Source of the DNA: a bacterium
Lineage (GTDB): Bacteria; Cyanobacteriota; Vampirovibrionia; Obscuribacterales; Obscuribacteraceae
Reading direction: 5' to 3'
Length of the DNA stretch: 64,000 bases
Assembly (NCBI GenBank): GCA_018062085.1
Contig: JAGOSY010000019.1
Span: 1 to 64,000 of the forward strand
The notes under the pieces are model-generated. The model was not told the origin of the DNA. It searched no databases and was given only the letters and a program-made list of their open reading frames with translations. Every line of letters begins with the position of its first letter. Within the stretch, counting starts at the first letter, position 1. Position numbers and translations under genes: made by a program. This document shows positions 8,868 through 16,269 of the stretch, one piece after another.

Positions 8868-10016
8868 CTAACCACCACCGGATAGTTGCATTCTGCGCAT
8901 GATCCGAGCAGCGCCCACTAGCAAAACGGTGGCGCATATAGCTAGGGCCACAGGTAAGTGAATCTGACTGGCAAAATCGCTGCCACGCACAAAGGCATTG
9001 CGCGACGCTTCAACAAAATATCTGGCCGGTAAGATATTGCAAATAAGAGACAAGGGATAGGTAATATTCCGCAAAGGATAGAGAAACCCAGAGAGCAAGA
9101 GAGCAGTAGTAAATCCGGTTGTAGCAACCATTTGCACCGCTGCGCTTTGAGTGTTGGCACGGGTGCCAACAAAAAGGCCAAACAAAACAGCACTAGCAAG
9201 AAATACCGTTGTAGAAATGAGGTAGATATAGGGGTCACCTACCAATCTGATACCAAACAGAACCATAGCCATAGAAATCACGATGAAAGCCTGCACAAAT
9301 GCAATGGCGGTGTAAGCCAGGGCCTTCCCAACCACCAACTCAAAAGAAGAGATGCTGGAGGCATAGAGCTGCAAAATGGTGCCTTGCTCTTTTTCCCGCG
9401 ACATAGCAAGAGCCGATAGAAGGCAAGGGAATATCCAGAGAATAACTGCAGTAGCGCCAGGAGCAACGTAGAGGGCTTCTTCGCGACCGGGATTAAACCA
9501 CAAGCGTACTTTGGTACTAACTAGATTCTTCACCTGGTTGAAATTATGGCTGCGTAAGAAATATCCAGTGGTGGCAAGTATGCTGTTCTTCACAACACGA
9601 GCATTGTTGACATCAGTGGCATCGATTATCACTTGCACGTCGGCAGCCTGACCTTGCCTAATGCGCCGCGAAAATTCAGGAGGAATGGTGATGGTCGCCT
9701 TAGCTTCTCCTAAATCAAGGGGGCCCATGGCGCTGCTGGACACCACACTTACTGGAGCCGATCTAAGATGCACGGGATCATGCCACGGCGTATTAACCAA
9801 TTGTCCGTTGGCAAAAATAGTATCGATATAGTCACGACTGAGTGGGCCATTATCGAAATTGCGCACAGCTACCGGAATATCTTTAGATTCAAGCCTGGTG
9901 GCATAGCCATATAGAAGCATTGCCACTGATGGCAACAAAAACGCCAGAGCCAGGGTGAGTTTATCCCTTCTGAATTGCGCAATTTCTTTTCCGGCTTGAG
10001 AAATGATTCGCCGCAT
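8868..10016 (-). CDS. ABC-2 type transporter permease (YhhJ/YbhS-like)
   Basis: 382 residues, same architecture as its neighbour: N-terminal helix (LTLALAFLLPSVAMLLYGYA), periplasmic domain starting PVAVRNFDNGPLSRDYI, and a six-helix membrane part. The segment SALAMSREKEQGTILQLYASS is the family's coupling region. It starts five bases after the stop of the ATPase gene, so the two are probably translated together; a 76-bp gap separates it from the second permease. The two permeases are clearly homologous but divergent, suggesting a heterodimeric channel. Confidence 0.92.
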   Translation of the reverse strand: MRRIISQAGKEIAQFRRDKLTLALAFLLPSVAMLLYGYATRLESKDIPVAVRNFDNGPLSRDYIDTIFANGQLVNTPWHDPVHLRSAPVSVVSSSAMGPLDLGEAKATITIPPEFSRRIRQGQAADVQVIIDATDVNNARVVKNSILATTGYFLRSHNFNQVKNLVSTKVRLWFNPGREEALYVAPGATAVILWIFPCLLSALAMSREKEQGTILQLYASSISSFELVVGKALAYTAIAFVQAFIVISMAMVLFGIRLVGDPYIYLISTTVFLASAVLFGLFVGTRANTQSAAVQMVATTGFTTALLLSGFLYPLRNITYPLSLICNILPARYFVEASRNAFVRGSDFASQIHLPVALAICATVLLVGAARIMRRMQLSGGG

Positions 10017-10021
10017 CAGCT

Positions 10022-12082
10022 CTAAACTACCCCCGAAGCGCGCTGCACAATTGAGATAAACGAATCTTCCAAACTAAAAGATATTTGCCTAGAAGAAAGT
10101 GGTGCTAAACCATTTGCTGTCAATTCGTTGGTCAAAGCTGGCAATTCGTTATTAGGATCATCAAAAACCACATGCAAACTATCGGCAAACATTGAAACGC
10201 GCCAAGAAACAAACTTAAGCTTCAAAAAAGCATATGCGGCCTGAGCATTGTCAAACCGCATCTCCACAAGTTTTCCCGGCTGACTAGCCTTAATCTGGGA
10301 GGGCGACCCCTCAGCGACAAGGGAGCCAGCCACCATAAAACCGAGATTATTGCAGTACTCAGCTTCTTCTAAGAAGTGCGTCGTCACAAGAACAGCAGTG
10401 CCCTGGCGAGAGAAATCTCGAATCAGCTTCCACATTTCGCGTCGAGCCAGAGGATCGACTCCAGATGTTGGTTCATCGAGAAACAATACTTCTGGTTGGT
10501 GCAAAACTGCTGCACCAAATGACAGCCGCTGCTTCCAACCTCCCGGTAATTTGGAGGTAAGCAAACCCTCTTGCCCAGCTAAATCAGAGCTCCTCAAAAC
10601 CCATGTTATACGTTCACGCTTCAGAGCATCTGGCACGCAGTAAACACCACAATAGAATTCTAAATTTTCGCGAATGGTTAAGTCATCATACAAAGTAAAT
10701 TTCTGACTCATATAACCAAGCCGCTGTCTCAGTGACTGAGAACGCAGGTTAGACTTCTGACCGCATAATTCCATACGTCCAGCTGTGGGTTTTATCAGTC
10801 CACAAAGTATCTTGATGGTGGTGGTTTTCCCTGCACCATTGGCCCCAAGTAGACCATAAATGTCGCCATATTCAATTCGCAAATTAACGTCTCTGACAGC
10901 ATGAAAACTACCATAGAGTTTCTTTACGCCTTGAGCCAATATGGCCGAACCTGCTCCGCAGGCCGCTTCGGATTTTATGCCAGAGTCGGCCTTGCTGCCA
11001 GCTTCGGCGTTGCTGCTGGCTTCGGCGTTGCTGCTGGCACCGGTCAAAATACTGGCTCCAGTTCTATTGCCCGAGTCGACAAAGGGAAACATCCGCTCTG
11101 CTGCTGGGATTTCACTTCCCGATTTAGCCCGTAGCTTAGTTACGAAAACATTTTCTAAAGTTGGCTCCTGCACTTCAATAGACAGCGAATCGCTAGTCAT
11201 CTCTAGAACTGCAGCCTGGCGCACAGAAGCACCTGCTTTTTCCACATCATCAACCAATACGTCGAGTCGATCGCCAAAAGTTTGCACATCAGCAAAAATA
11301 CTTGGATCACCCTTCTCAATCTGGTGCAATCGTCGCTCCAAATTGTCTATGGCATTAGCTCTCACCTCTAGTCGATGTAGTCCAAGTCCTTTCTTCAATT
11401 CCATCGGTGTACCGATTTCCTCAATTTCGCCTTCATGCATCAAAATCAAACGGTTACAGCGCTCGGCCTCATCTAGGTAGGGAGTAGCCACAGCAACCGT
11501 GACACCTTCTGTCGTGACCGTCGCCAGTAAGTCCCAAAACTCGCGCCGCGAAACGGGATCGACTCCAGTGGTGGGCTCATCAAGTAGAAGTAACTTAGGT
11601 CTAGCAATTAAGGCGCAACAAAGAGCTAATTTCTGCTTCATTCCACCAGACAATTCTCCAGCCAAGCGGCCAGAAAAACGCTCGATATTCATCAGCTTTA
11701 AATATTTCTGACTGCGCTCTTCGAATTCAGCTTTTTCGACTTCTCTCAAACCAGCTACGTAGCGCAAATTCTCAGCAATGCTGAGATCGAGATAAAGCGA
11801 AAATTGTTGAGTCAAATAACCGATTTCGAGGCGAACATCCCGCGGCTTCTGACCTATTACACTGGCACTCCCTTCAGTCTGCTCCATAACGCCACCAAGA
11901 ACATGAAAAGTAGTCGTCTTGCCTGCACCATCAGGACCAATCAAACCAAATATTTCACCCTCGAAAATTTCGAAATCGAGACCTTTGACAGCCTCAAGAG
12001 CACCATAAGACTTTTTCAAGCCCTGCACTTTAACTATGGGCTGGACAGCGCTAATAGGTGACTTGGCGAGGGTCTCTATCAT
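10022..12082 (-). CDS. fused double ABC-transporter ATP-binding protein (YbhF/RbbA-like)
   Basis: 686 residues holding two nucleotide-binding domains. First: Walker A GPDGAGKTT, signature LSGGMKQKL, Walker B LLLLDEPTTGVDP. Second: Walker A GANGAGKTT, signature LPGGWKQRL (S changed to P), Walker B VLFLDEPTSGVDP. A linker of about 45 residues between them is Ala/Ser/Gly-rich with a short repeat (ASSNAEASSNAEAGSKADSG). It energises the two ABC-2 permeases encoded downstream. ATG 12082 was chosen; it lies two bases after the stop of the HlyD gene. The second signature motif is altered, so the two sites may not be equivalent. Confidence 0.92.
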   Translation of the reverse strand: MIETLAKSPISAVQPIVKVQGLKKSYGALEAVKGLDFEIFEGEIFGLIGPDGAGKTTTFHVLGGVMEQTEGSASVIGQKPRDVRLEIGYLTQQFSLYLDLSIAENLRYVAGLREVEKAEFEERSQKYLKLMNIERFSGRLAGELSGGMKQKLALCCALIARPKLLLLDEPTTGVDPVSRREFWDLLATVTTEGVTVAVATPYLDEAERCNRLILMHEGEIEEIGTPMELKKGLGLHRLEVRANAIDNLERRLHQIEKGDPSIFADVQTFGDRLDVLVDDVEKAGASVRQAAVLEMTSDSLSIEVQEPTLENVFVTKLRAKSGSEIPAAERMFPFVDSGNRTGASILTGASSNAEASSNAEAGSKADSGIKSEAACGAGSAILAQGVKKLYGSFHAVRDVNLRIEYGDIYGLLGANGAGKTTTIKILCGLIKPTAGRMELCGQKSNLRSQSLRQRLGYMSQKFTLYDDLTIRENLEFYCGVYCVPDALKRERITWVLRSSDLAGQEGLLTSKLPGGWKQRLSFGAAVLHQPEVLFLDEPTSGVDPLARREMWKLIRDFSRQGTAVLVTTHFLEEAEYCNNLGFMVAGSLVAEGSPSQIKASQPGKLVEMRFDNAQAAYAFLKLKFVSWRVSMFADSLHVVFDDPNNELPALTNELTANGLAPLSSRQISFSLEDSFISIVQRASGVV

Positions 12083-12084
12083 GA

Positions 12085-13383
12085 TCAAGGCGCGTCTACA
12101 ATAATCTCAGCGTCAGCAGGCATCCCTGGCTTGGCAAAGCGATCAGGTTGGGCTATAGCAATTTTGATACCAAAAACTTGTTTGACTCGATCATCCTTGA
12201 AGTAAATATTTTCAGGGGTGAATGACCCTTCAGGGTCAATCTGAATGACAGTGCCTTCAAAAGGCTTATCGGGTGAAGAATCAAGAAACACTTTAGCCTT
12301 CTGCCCGACGCGAACACGTCCTATCTGACCTTCTGGAACATAACCACGGAGATAAACAGTGCTCAAATCTATTACCGAAATGAGAGTCTGACCCGGCACT
12401 GCCACCACTCCAGGTTCAACCACTCGCGCAGTTACGATTCCTGAAATCGGACTTTTAACGCTTAGGTAAGCGATGTTAGCTAGAATTTGCTCTTCATCAG
12501 CCTTTGCGCTTAGCTCTTCTTGCTTGGCACTTTTCAGTTGATATTGCGCCTGTAGCAACTGATCGCCAAAGGCTCGCAACTGTGACTGACGCATGCGTGG
12601 ATTGAGCCGAGCCGACCTAGCCTGCGCCAAAGCCGCCTTCGAAACATTCAACTGCTTGCGAGCGGCCTCAACTGAACTAGATTTGGCACTAACAACAGCC
12701 TCAGAAGTGGCAGCACTGGTCGACACCTGATCGTTCTCATCAAGGGTCACCGCACCTCTAGAAGCCAGAAAGCTATATCGCTCTTTTCTAACTCGAGCCA
12801 ACTTCAAATCAGATTGAGCTTGAATTAACTGAGCCTCTGTTTCGCTAACTCTGGCATCAGCCTGAGCTACATTAGCATCGGCCTGATCAATTTGCGCCCG
12901 CATATCTTCAGAAGACTGAAGCACTCTCAGTTTAGCTTCATCGATTTGATTGTTTACGACACCGATCTGATAGCCTGCCTGATCGGCAAGAGCTGCTGCT
13001 CTTTGTCTTTTCGCCTGGGCACTGCGCAGCTGAGCTTGGACATCGTCATCACTAATTTTGACTAGTACGTCGCCCTTTTTTACTTGATCGCCCTCTCGAT
13101 AAGCCATGAAATCTACTCGCCCACCAATCTTGGGGCCAATATTCGACTCATAACCCTCGATACGACCGCTGACCTTGATAGCTCGCGTATCTGTTGGCTG
13201 AGGCCAAAACTGCTTACAACCGAACCAACCAGCGCTCCCCAGTAGACACACGATGACAAGAACGACAAGCGGCTTCGGAAGACCATGCTTGGAGGGCTTA
13301 CTACTCGCATGCGGAGCGATGGCGGTCGGGCCAGAAACATGTGACTGTTGAGAGGCACCTGACTGTGGATCTACGGTTTGCAT
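12085..13383 (-). CDS. HlyD/MFP-family periplasmic adaptor
   Basis: 432 residues. One N-terminal membrane anchor (LVVLVIVCLLGSAGWFGC), the split lipoyl domain (VDFMAYREGDQVKKGDVLVKI and later ANIAYLSVKSPISGIVTARVVEPG), a long coiled-coil hairpin of about 180 residues between the halves, and a beta-barrel domain (VYLRGYVPEGQIGRVRVGQKAKV). The adaptor joins the ABC permeases in the inner membrane to TolC. It is the first gene of the five-gene pump operon and is divergent from the TetR gene. ATG 13383 is preferred; GTG 13389 is in frame just upstream. Confidence 0.92.
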   Translation of the reverse strand: MQTVDPQSGASQQSHVSGPTAIAPHASSKPSKHGLPKPLVVLVIVCLLGSAGWFGCKQFWPQPTDTRAIKVSGRIEGYESNIGPKIGGRVDFMAYREGDQVKKGDVLVKISDDDVQAQLRSAQAKRQRAAALADQAGYQIGVVNNQIDEAKLRVLQSSEDMRAQIDQADANVAQADARVSETEAQLIQAQSDLKLARVRKERYSFLASRGAVTLDENDQVSTSAATSEAVVSAKSSSVEAARKQLNVSKAALAQARSARLNPRMRQSQLRAFGDQLLQAQYQLKSAKQEELSAKADEEQILANIAYLSVKSPISGIVTARVVEPGVVAVPGQTLISVIDLSTVYLRGYVPEGQIGRVRVGQKAKVFLDSSPDKPFEGTVIQIDPEGSFTPENIYFKDDRVKQVFGIKIAIAQPDRFAKPGMPADAEIIVDAP

Positions 13384-13475
13384 CGTCACTTACTCATACT
13401 TATCTAACTATCCATCTTAAAAGTAAAATCCAAAGTCTATCCAAATTTCCGGCGAAAGTTATCAGATGCTGCTAT

Positions 13476-13491
13476 CATACCAACCGGTATG
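13476..13491. promoter_or_regulatory. candidate TetR operator
   Basis: CATACC-AACC-GGTATG is a perfect 6-bp inverted repeat with a four-base spacer, lying between the divergent pump operon and the TetR gene. The spacing and ATACC/GGTAT half-sites resemble operators of AcrR/TetR-type regulators. Binding by the adjacent regulator is inferred from position and symmetry only. Confidence 0.6.
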
Positions 13492-13536
13492 GATGGTGTG
13501 TCAATCCCTCATCGGCGCAAATTTTGATAATGTTGT

Positions 13537-13570
13537 TCGCGAACTTGGCCGATATCGGCCAAGTTCGCGA
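13537..13570. repeat. GATATC-centred palindrome, copy 1 (34 bp, perfect)
   Basis: A perfect palindrome: outer arms TCGCGAAC/GTTCGCGA flank the shared core TTGGCCGATATCGGCCAA. It lies in the 5' leader between the candidate operator and the TetR start codon. RNA from either strand would fold into a long hairpin with an AUAU loop. Confidence 0.9.
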
Positions 13571-13642
13571 TTTCAAACAATCGCATTAAAATTTTGCCCA
13601 GCCAACTTGCTAGACTGTTCGCTTTCCCAAAGGTGCCATTTC

Positions 13643-14308
13643 GTGACAGCAGAATTGCCCTCAAATACAGATGCCATAAAATCTGAAGCTGAAGACAAAC
13701 GTGCCCATCCACGCAGCAAGCGCGATCAGATAGTAGCCGCGGCAATAAAAGTATTTCTAGAAAACGGTTACAAAGCAACAAGTATGAATCGGGTTGCCGA
13801 TCAGGCTGGGGTAATCAAAGCAACTATCTATAGCCACTTCAAAGACAAAGAACAGCTTTTCATAGCCATAATTGAAGAACTAACTATAAAAAAAATCGAC
13901 TTAAACTATGAAGATCTGGAGCCACTCATGGTCTTATCTCCAGAGATGTTCATTGAGCAAGTCAGCAATAAATTTTCAGTACTGATGGAGGATCCTGAAT
14001 ACTTAAGATTATTTCGCCTCATGGTAGGAGAATCAGAACGATTCCCAGAGCTAGCCAGCATCTATGTCAAAACGGTAATTCTCAGAGGTATGGACCTCGC
14101 CACCACCTATTTCGATCGTCATCCAGAGTTGAATATAGCTGACAGTGCTGCGATGGCTCACATCTGTGCCGGCTCATTTGTCTCTCTGATGACGTGGCAA
14201 CAAATACTAGGCGGAAAAAAGATCAGAACGCTTGAAGTCGAGCGCGTGACTAAAATGCTCAAAACCTTAATTTGCGACGGTGCACAACATAGAGGGAAAC
14301 ACAACTAG
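13643..14308 (+). CDS. TetR/AcrR-family transcriptional regulator
   Basis: 221 residues from GTG 13643, with AAGGTG eight bases upstream; the longer open frame would include the palindrome at 13537-13570 and is unlikely to be protein. The helix-turn-helix is SMNRVADQAGVIKATIYSHFKDKEQLF (split: ATSMNRVADQAG, then KATIYSHFKDKEQLF). The C-terminal ligand domain resembles TetR_C domains of multidrug regulators (LFRLMVGESERFPELASIY). Divergent from the efflux operon, so it probably represses the pump and itself. Its 3' end overlaps the 3' end of the convergent transposase-derived gene by 42 bp. Confidence 0.9.
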   Translation: MTAELPSNTDAIKSEAEDKRAHPRSKRDQIVAAAIKVFLENGYKATSMNRVADQAGVIKATIYSHFKDKEQLFIAIIEELTIKKIDLNYEDLEPLMVLSPEMFIEQVSNKFSVLMEDPEYLRLFRLMVGESERFPELASIYVKTVILRGMDLATTYFDRHPELNIADSAAMAHICAGSFVSLMTWQQILGGKKIRTLEVERVTKMLKTLICDGAQHRGKHN

Positions 14309-15373
14309 CCTGGACGGACAAAACTCGGCACGTCCGCTGATATCAATCGGGCCAGATTTTAGACAAGCAACAAGAAGTGCTCCACGATTCCATCGAACCT
14401 TGTCGAAGTAGAACCATATAATGGCAAGAAAGCTTTGAAGCCATTTAAAACTAACGCCATGATGAATAGACCAAATTAAACGATGGACAGCAGCGATTAG
14501 AGCAAGAGCATCAGCTGTAAGTATTTCGCTTGGCCCAGCGTTCGATGCAGTACTCGATTTACTGCGCACAAAAAAATCACCATCCAGACAAATAATGCTG
14601 CCAGACAACTCCAGCATTACCAAAGCCGCCGAAACAATGCCAACGGATAATCCCGTTAGCTCGCAGAGCGAATCAAAACTTATGGGGGTATACGAAATAT
14701 AGTCAAAAACTATCTGTTCGTTTTCCTCCATAGAAGAAGAAGAAGAAGAAGGGTCCGGAGGTGATGGTGCTCTTTCACTATCAGAAGCGAAGCCAGAATC
14801 CACATCTTCCCTAGGCTCAAACTCAGATCTCGAAAACCAATCAGCAGACTGACTCTCTGCATACACTGTCCTTAACTCCACATCAGGGTGCGCGTTGGGA
14901 AGGCTACTTCTCGAACGCTTAGTCATGATTGAAATAAATAGTGTGGAAGAAATGGACGGAGCTTCTGCATCGAAACAATCCTCGACCAAGAGCCGAATCT
15001 TTTTCAGAATATTGTGTGCTGTTGCCTGAGCAATTCCAGCCAATTGAGCTAGTCTACTTGAAGCAACTCCAATGCCGGTTTCCATTAGCCAAATAGCACC
15101 AAGCCAGGCCTTAAAATGCTTCACTCTAAAGAACAATGTACCAGCCGTAAACCAAACTTTCGCACGACAAGCACCACAAGAAAATGTTCGTGAACTCTCT
15201 TCTCTAACTACAGCCTGACTTCCGCACTTACAGCGCACAAGACCGAGCATACTTAAGGCTCTGAAAACTATTTCTAAGCCGACTTCATCATCGGGTACTA
15301 GTTCCTCGAACTCTGGCCACCTCTGTTGAATTAAGCCCTCATTCACTGCATGTTCAACACTACGAAATTTCAT
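14267..15373 (-). CDS. IS1595-transposase-derived protein with inserted DprA-like winged helix
   Basis: 368 residues from ATG 15373, which has GAGGGGAG seven bases upstream. Residues about 40-110 match the N-terminal part of IS1595/ISXO2 transposases: a zinc ribbon (CKCG and CGAC, with CxC rather than CxxC), then FTAGTLFFRVKHFKAWLGAI and the helix-turn-helix RLAQLAGIAQATAHNILKKIR. The DDE catalytic domain expected next is missing. Instead there is a Ser/Glu/Pro-rich linker and a winged helix like the C terminus of DprA (IVFDYISYTPISFDSLCELTGLS in two parts). The last 70 residues (IHHGVSFKWLQSFLAIIWFYF) recall the transposase C terminus. No terminal repeats flank it. Probably a domesticated DNA-binding protein. 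Confidence 0.65.
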   Translation of the reverse strand: MKFRSVEHAVNEGLIQQRWPEFEELVPDDEVGLEIVFRALSMLGLVRCKCGSQAVVREESSRTFSCGACRAKVWFTAGTLFFRVKHFKAWLGAIWLMETGIGVASSRLAQLAGIAQATAHNILKKIRLLVEDCFDAEAPSISSTLFISIMTKRSRSSLPNAHPDVELRTVYAESQSADWFSRSEFEPREDVDSGFASDSERAPSPPDPSSSSSSMEENEQIVFDYISYTPISFDSLCELTGLSVGIVSAALVMLELSGSIICLDGDFFVRSKSSTASNAGPSEILTADALALIAAVHRLIWSIHHGVSFKWLQSFLAIIWFYFDKVRWNRGALLVACLKSGPIDISGRAEFCPSRLVVFPSMLCTVAN

Positions 15374-15491
15374 AATTACTCCCCTCGCCTTTTCTGATAA
15401 ACGTAGAAAAGACGGAAAAAGTTCAACGCCTGTCAAGCGGAAGCGGTTTGAATTTGCCTAAAAATCTCATTGAAAATTGATTGAGCCAAAG

Positions 15492-15521
15492 AAGAATTTG
15501 GCCGATATCGGTCAAATTCTT
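15492..15521. repeat. GATATC-centred palindrome, copy 2 (30 bp, one G:T)
   Basis: Arms AAGAAT/ATTCTT flank TTGGCCGATATCGGTCAA. The single imperfection pairs G with T (G-U in + strand RNA). It lies 46 bp beyond the kdpE stop codon on the minus strand, where it could act as a terminator hairpin, and upstream of the transposase-derived gene. Confidence 0.85.
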
Positions 15522-15567
15522 AGCGCAATAACAAGGAACGTACGAAAAAAACCTCGAACAAAAAAGT

Positions 15568-16269
15568 TCAAAGTTTTAAACGATAACCAATTCCCGGCTC
15601 AGTTATTAGATGCCGCGGATGAGCAGAATCTTGTTCTAGCTTTCTTCTTAGCTGGGCCATATAGACTCGTAAATAATGAGTTTCGGCCTGATAGCCGACC
15701 CCCCAAGCTTCTCGAAGGAGCAAATTATGAGTTACAACCTTTCCGGCATAGCGCACCAAAGTAGTCAAAAGCTTATACTCAATAGGTGTTAGATGAATCT
15801 CTTCACCGGCTACCCTAACTTCTCGCTTGGCCAAATCAATGGCGACGTCCCCAAACGTAATATTTGATTCGACAGCCGATTTCGAATTCTTGGAAGCATT
15901 TCGCAGAGCAACGCGCACCCTGGCAAGTAGTTCCGAAATGCCAAAAGGTTTAGTTAGGTAATCATCGGCTCCTGCATCAAGAGCTTCTACCTTGTCCCTC
16001 TCTTGACCTCGAGCAGACAGAACAATTACTGGTACATCACTCCACTGCCTTAGCTCTTTGGTTACATTCAAACCATCCATATCCGGTAGGCCTAAATCTA
16101 GAATTATAAGATCTGGACATCGGCTCGCCAAAACTGTTAAACCCTCACGACCAGTCAACGCCTCTTCAAAGGCGAATCCTTGATCGACAAGCGCCATTTT
16201 CAAAAAACGCCGGATTGGAGCCTCGTCCTCAATTACAAGTATCAATGGTGTATTAGGCTGATTGGTCAT
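15568..16269 (-). CDS. kdpE: response regulator KdpE
   Basis: 233 residues; ATG 16269 preferred (GAGA about eight bases upstream; other in-frame starts at 16275 and 16281). OmpR-family: receiver domain with acidic pocket IEDE, phosphoacceptor Asp in LIILDLGLPDMDG, and Lys in TKPFGISELLARV; C-terminal winged-helix DNA-binding domain (LTPIEYKLLTTLVRYAGKVV; YLRVYMAQLRRKLE). The start overlaps the kdpD stop by 17 bp. Activated by KdpD under potassium limitation to turn on the kdp operon in which it lies. Confidence 0.95.
   Translation of the reverse strand: MTNQPNTPLILVIEDEAPIRRFLKMALVDQGFAFEEALTGREGLTVLASRCPDLIILDLGLPDMDGLNVTKELRQWSDVPVIVLSARGQERDKVEALDAGADDYLTKPFGISELLARVRVALRNASKNSKSAVESNITFGDVAIDLAKREVRVAGEEIHLTPIEYKLLTTLVRYAGKVVTHNLLLREAWGVGYQAETHYLRVYMAQLRRKLEQDSAHPRHLITEPGIGYRLKL

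Noticed and set aside
10941..11480. Plus-strand 179-codon open frame inside the ABC ATPase gene
   Set aside because: Antisense to conserved ATPase motifs; no protein-like pattern.
13466..13642. Upstream in-frame extension of the TetR gene
   Set aside because: It would translate the operator-like repeat and the palindrome; GTG 13643 has a ribosome-binding site and gives normal TetR length.
14267..15373. Active insertion sequence
   Set aside because: No terminal inverted repeats or target duplications seen and the catalytic domain is missing.
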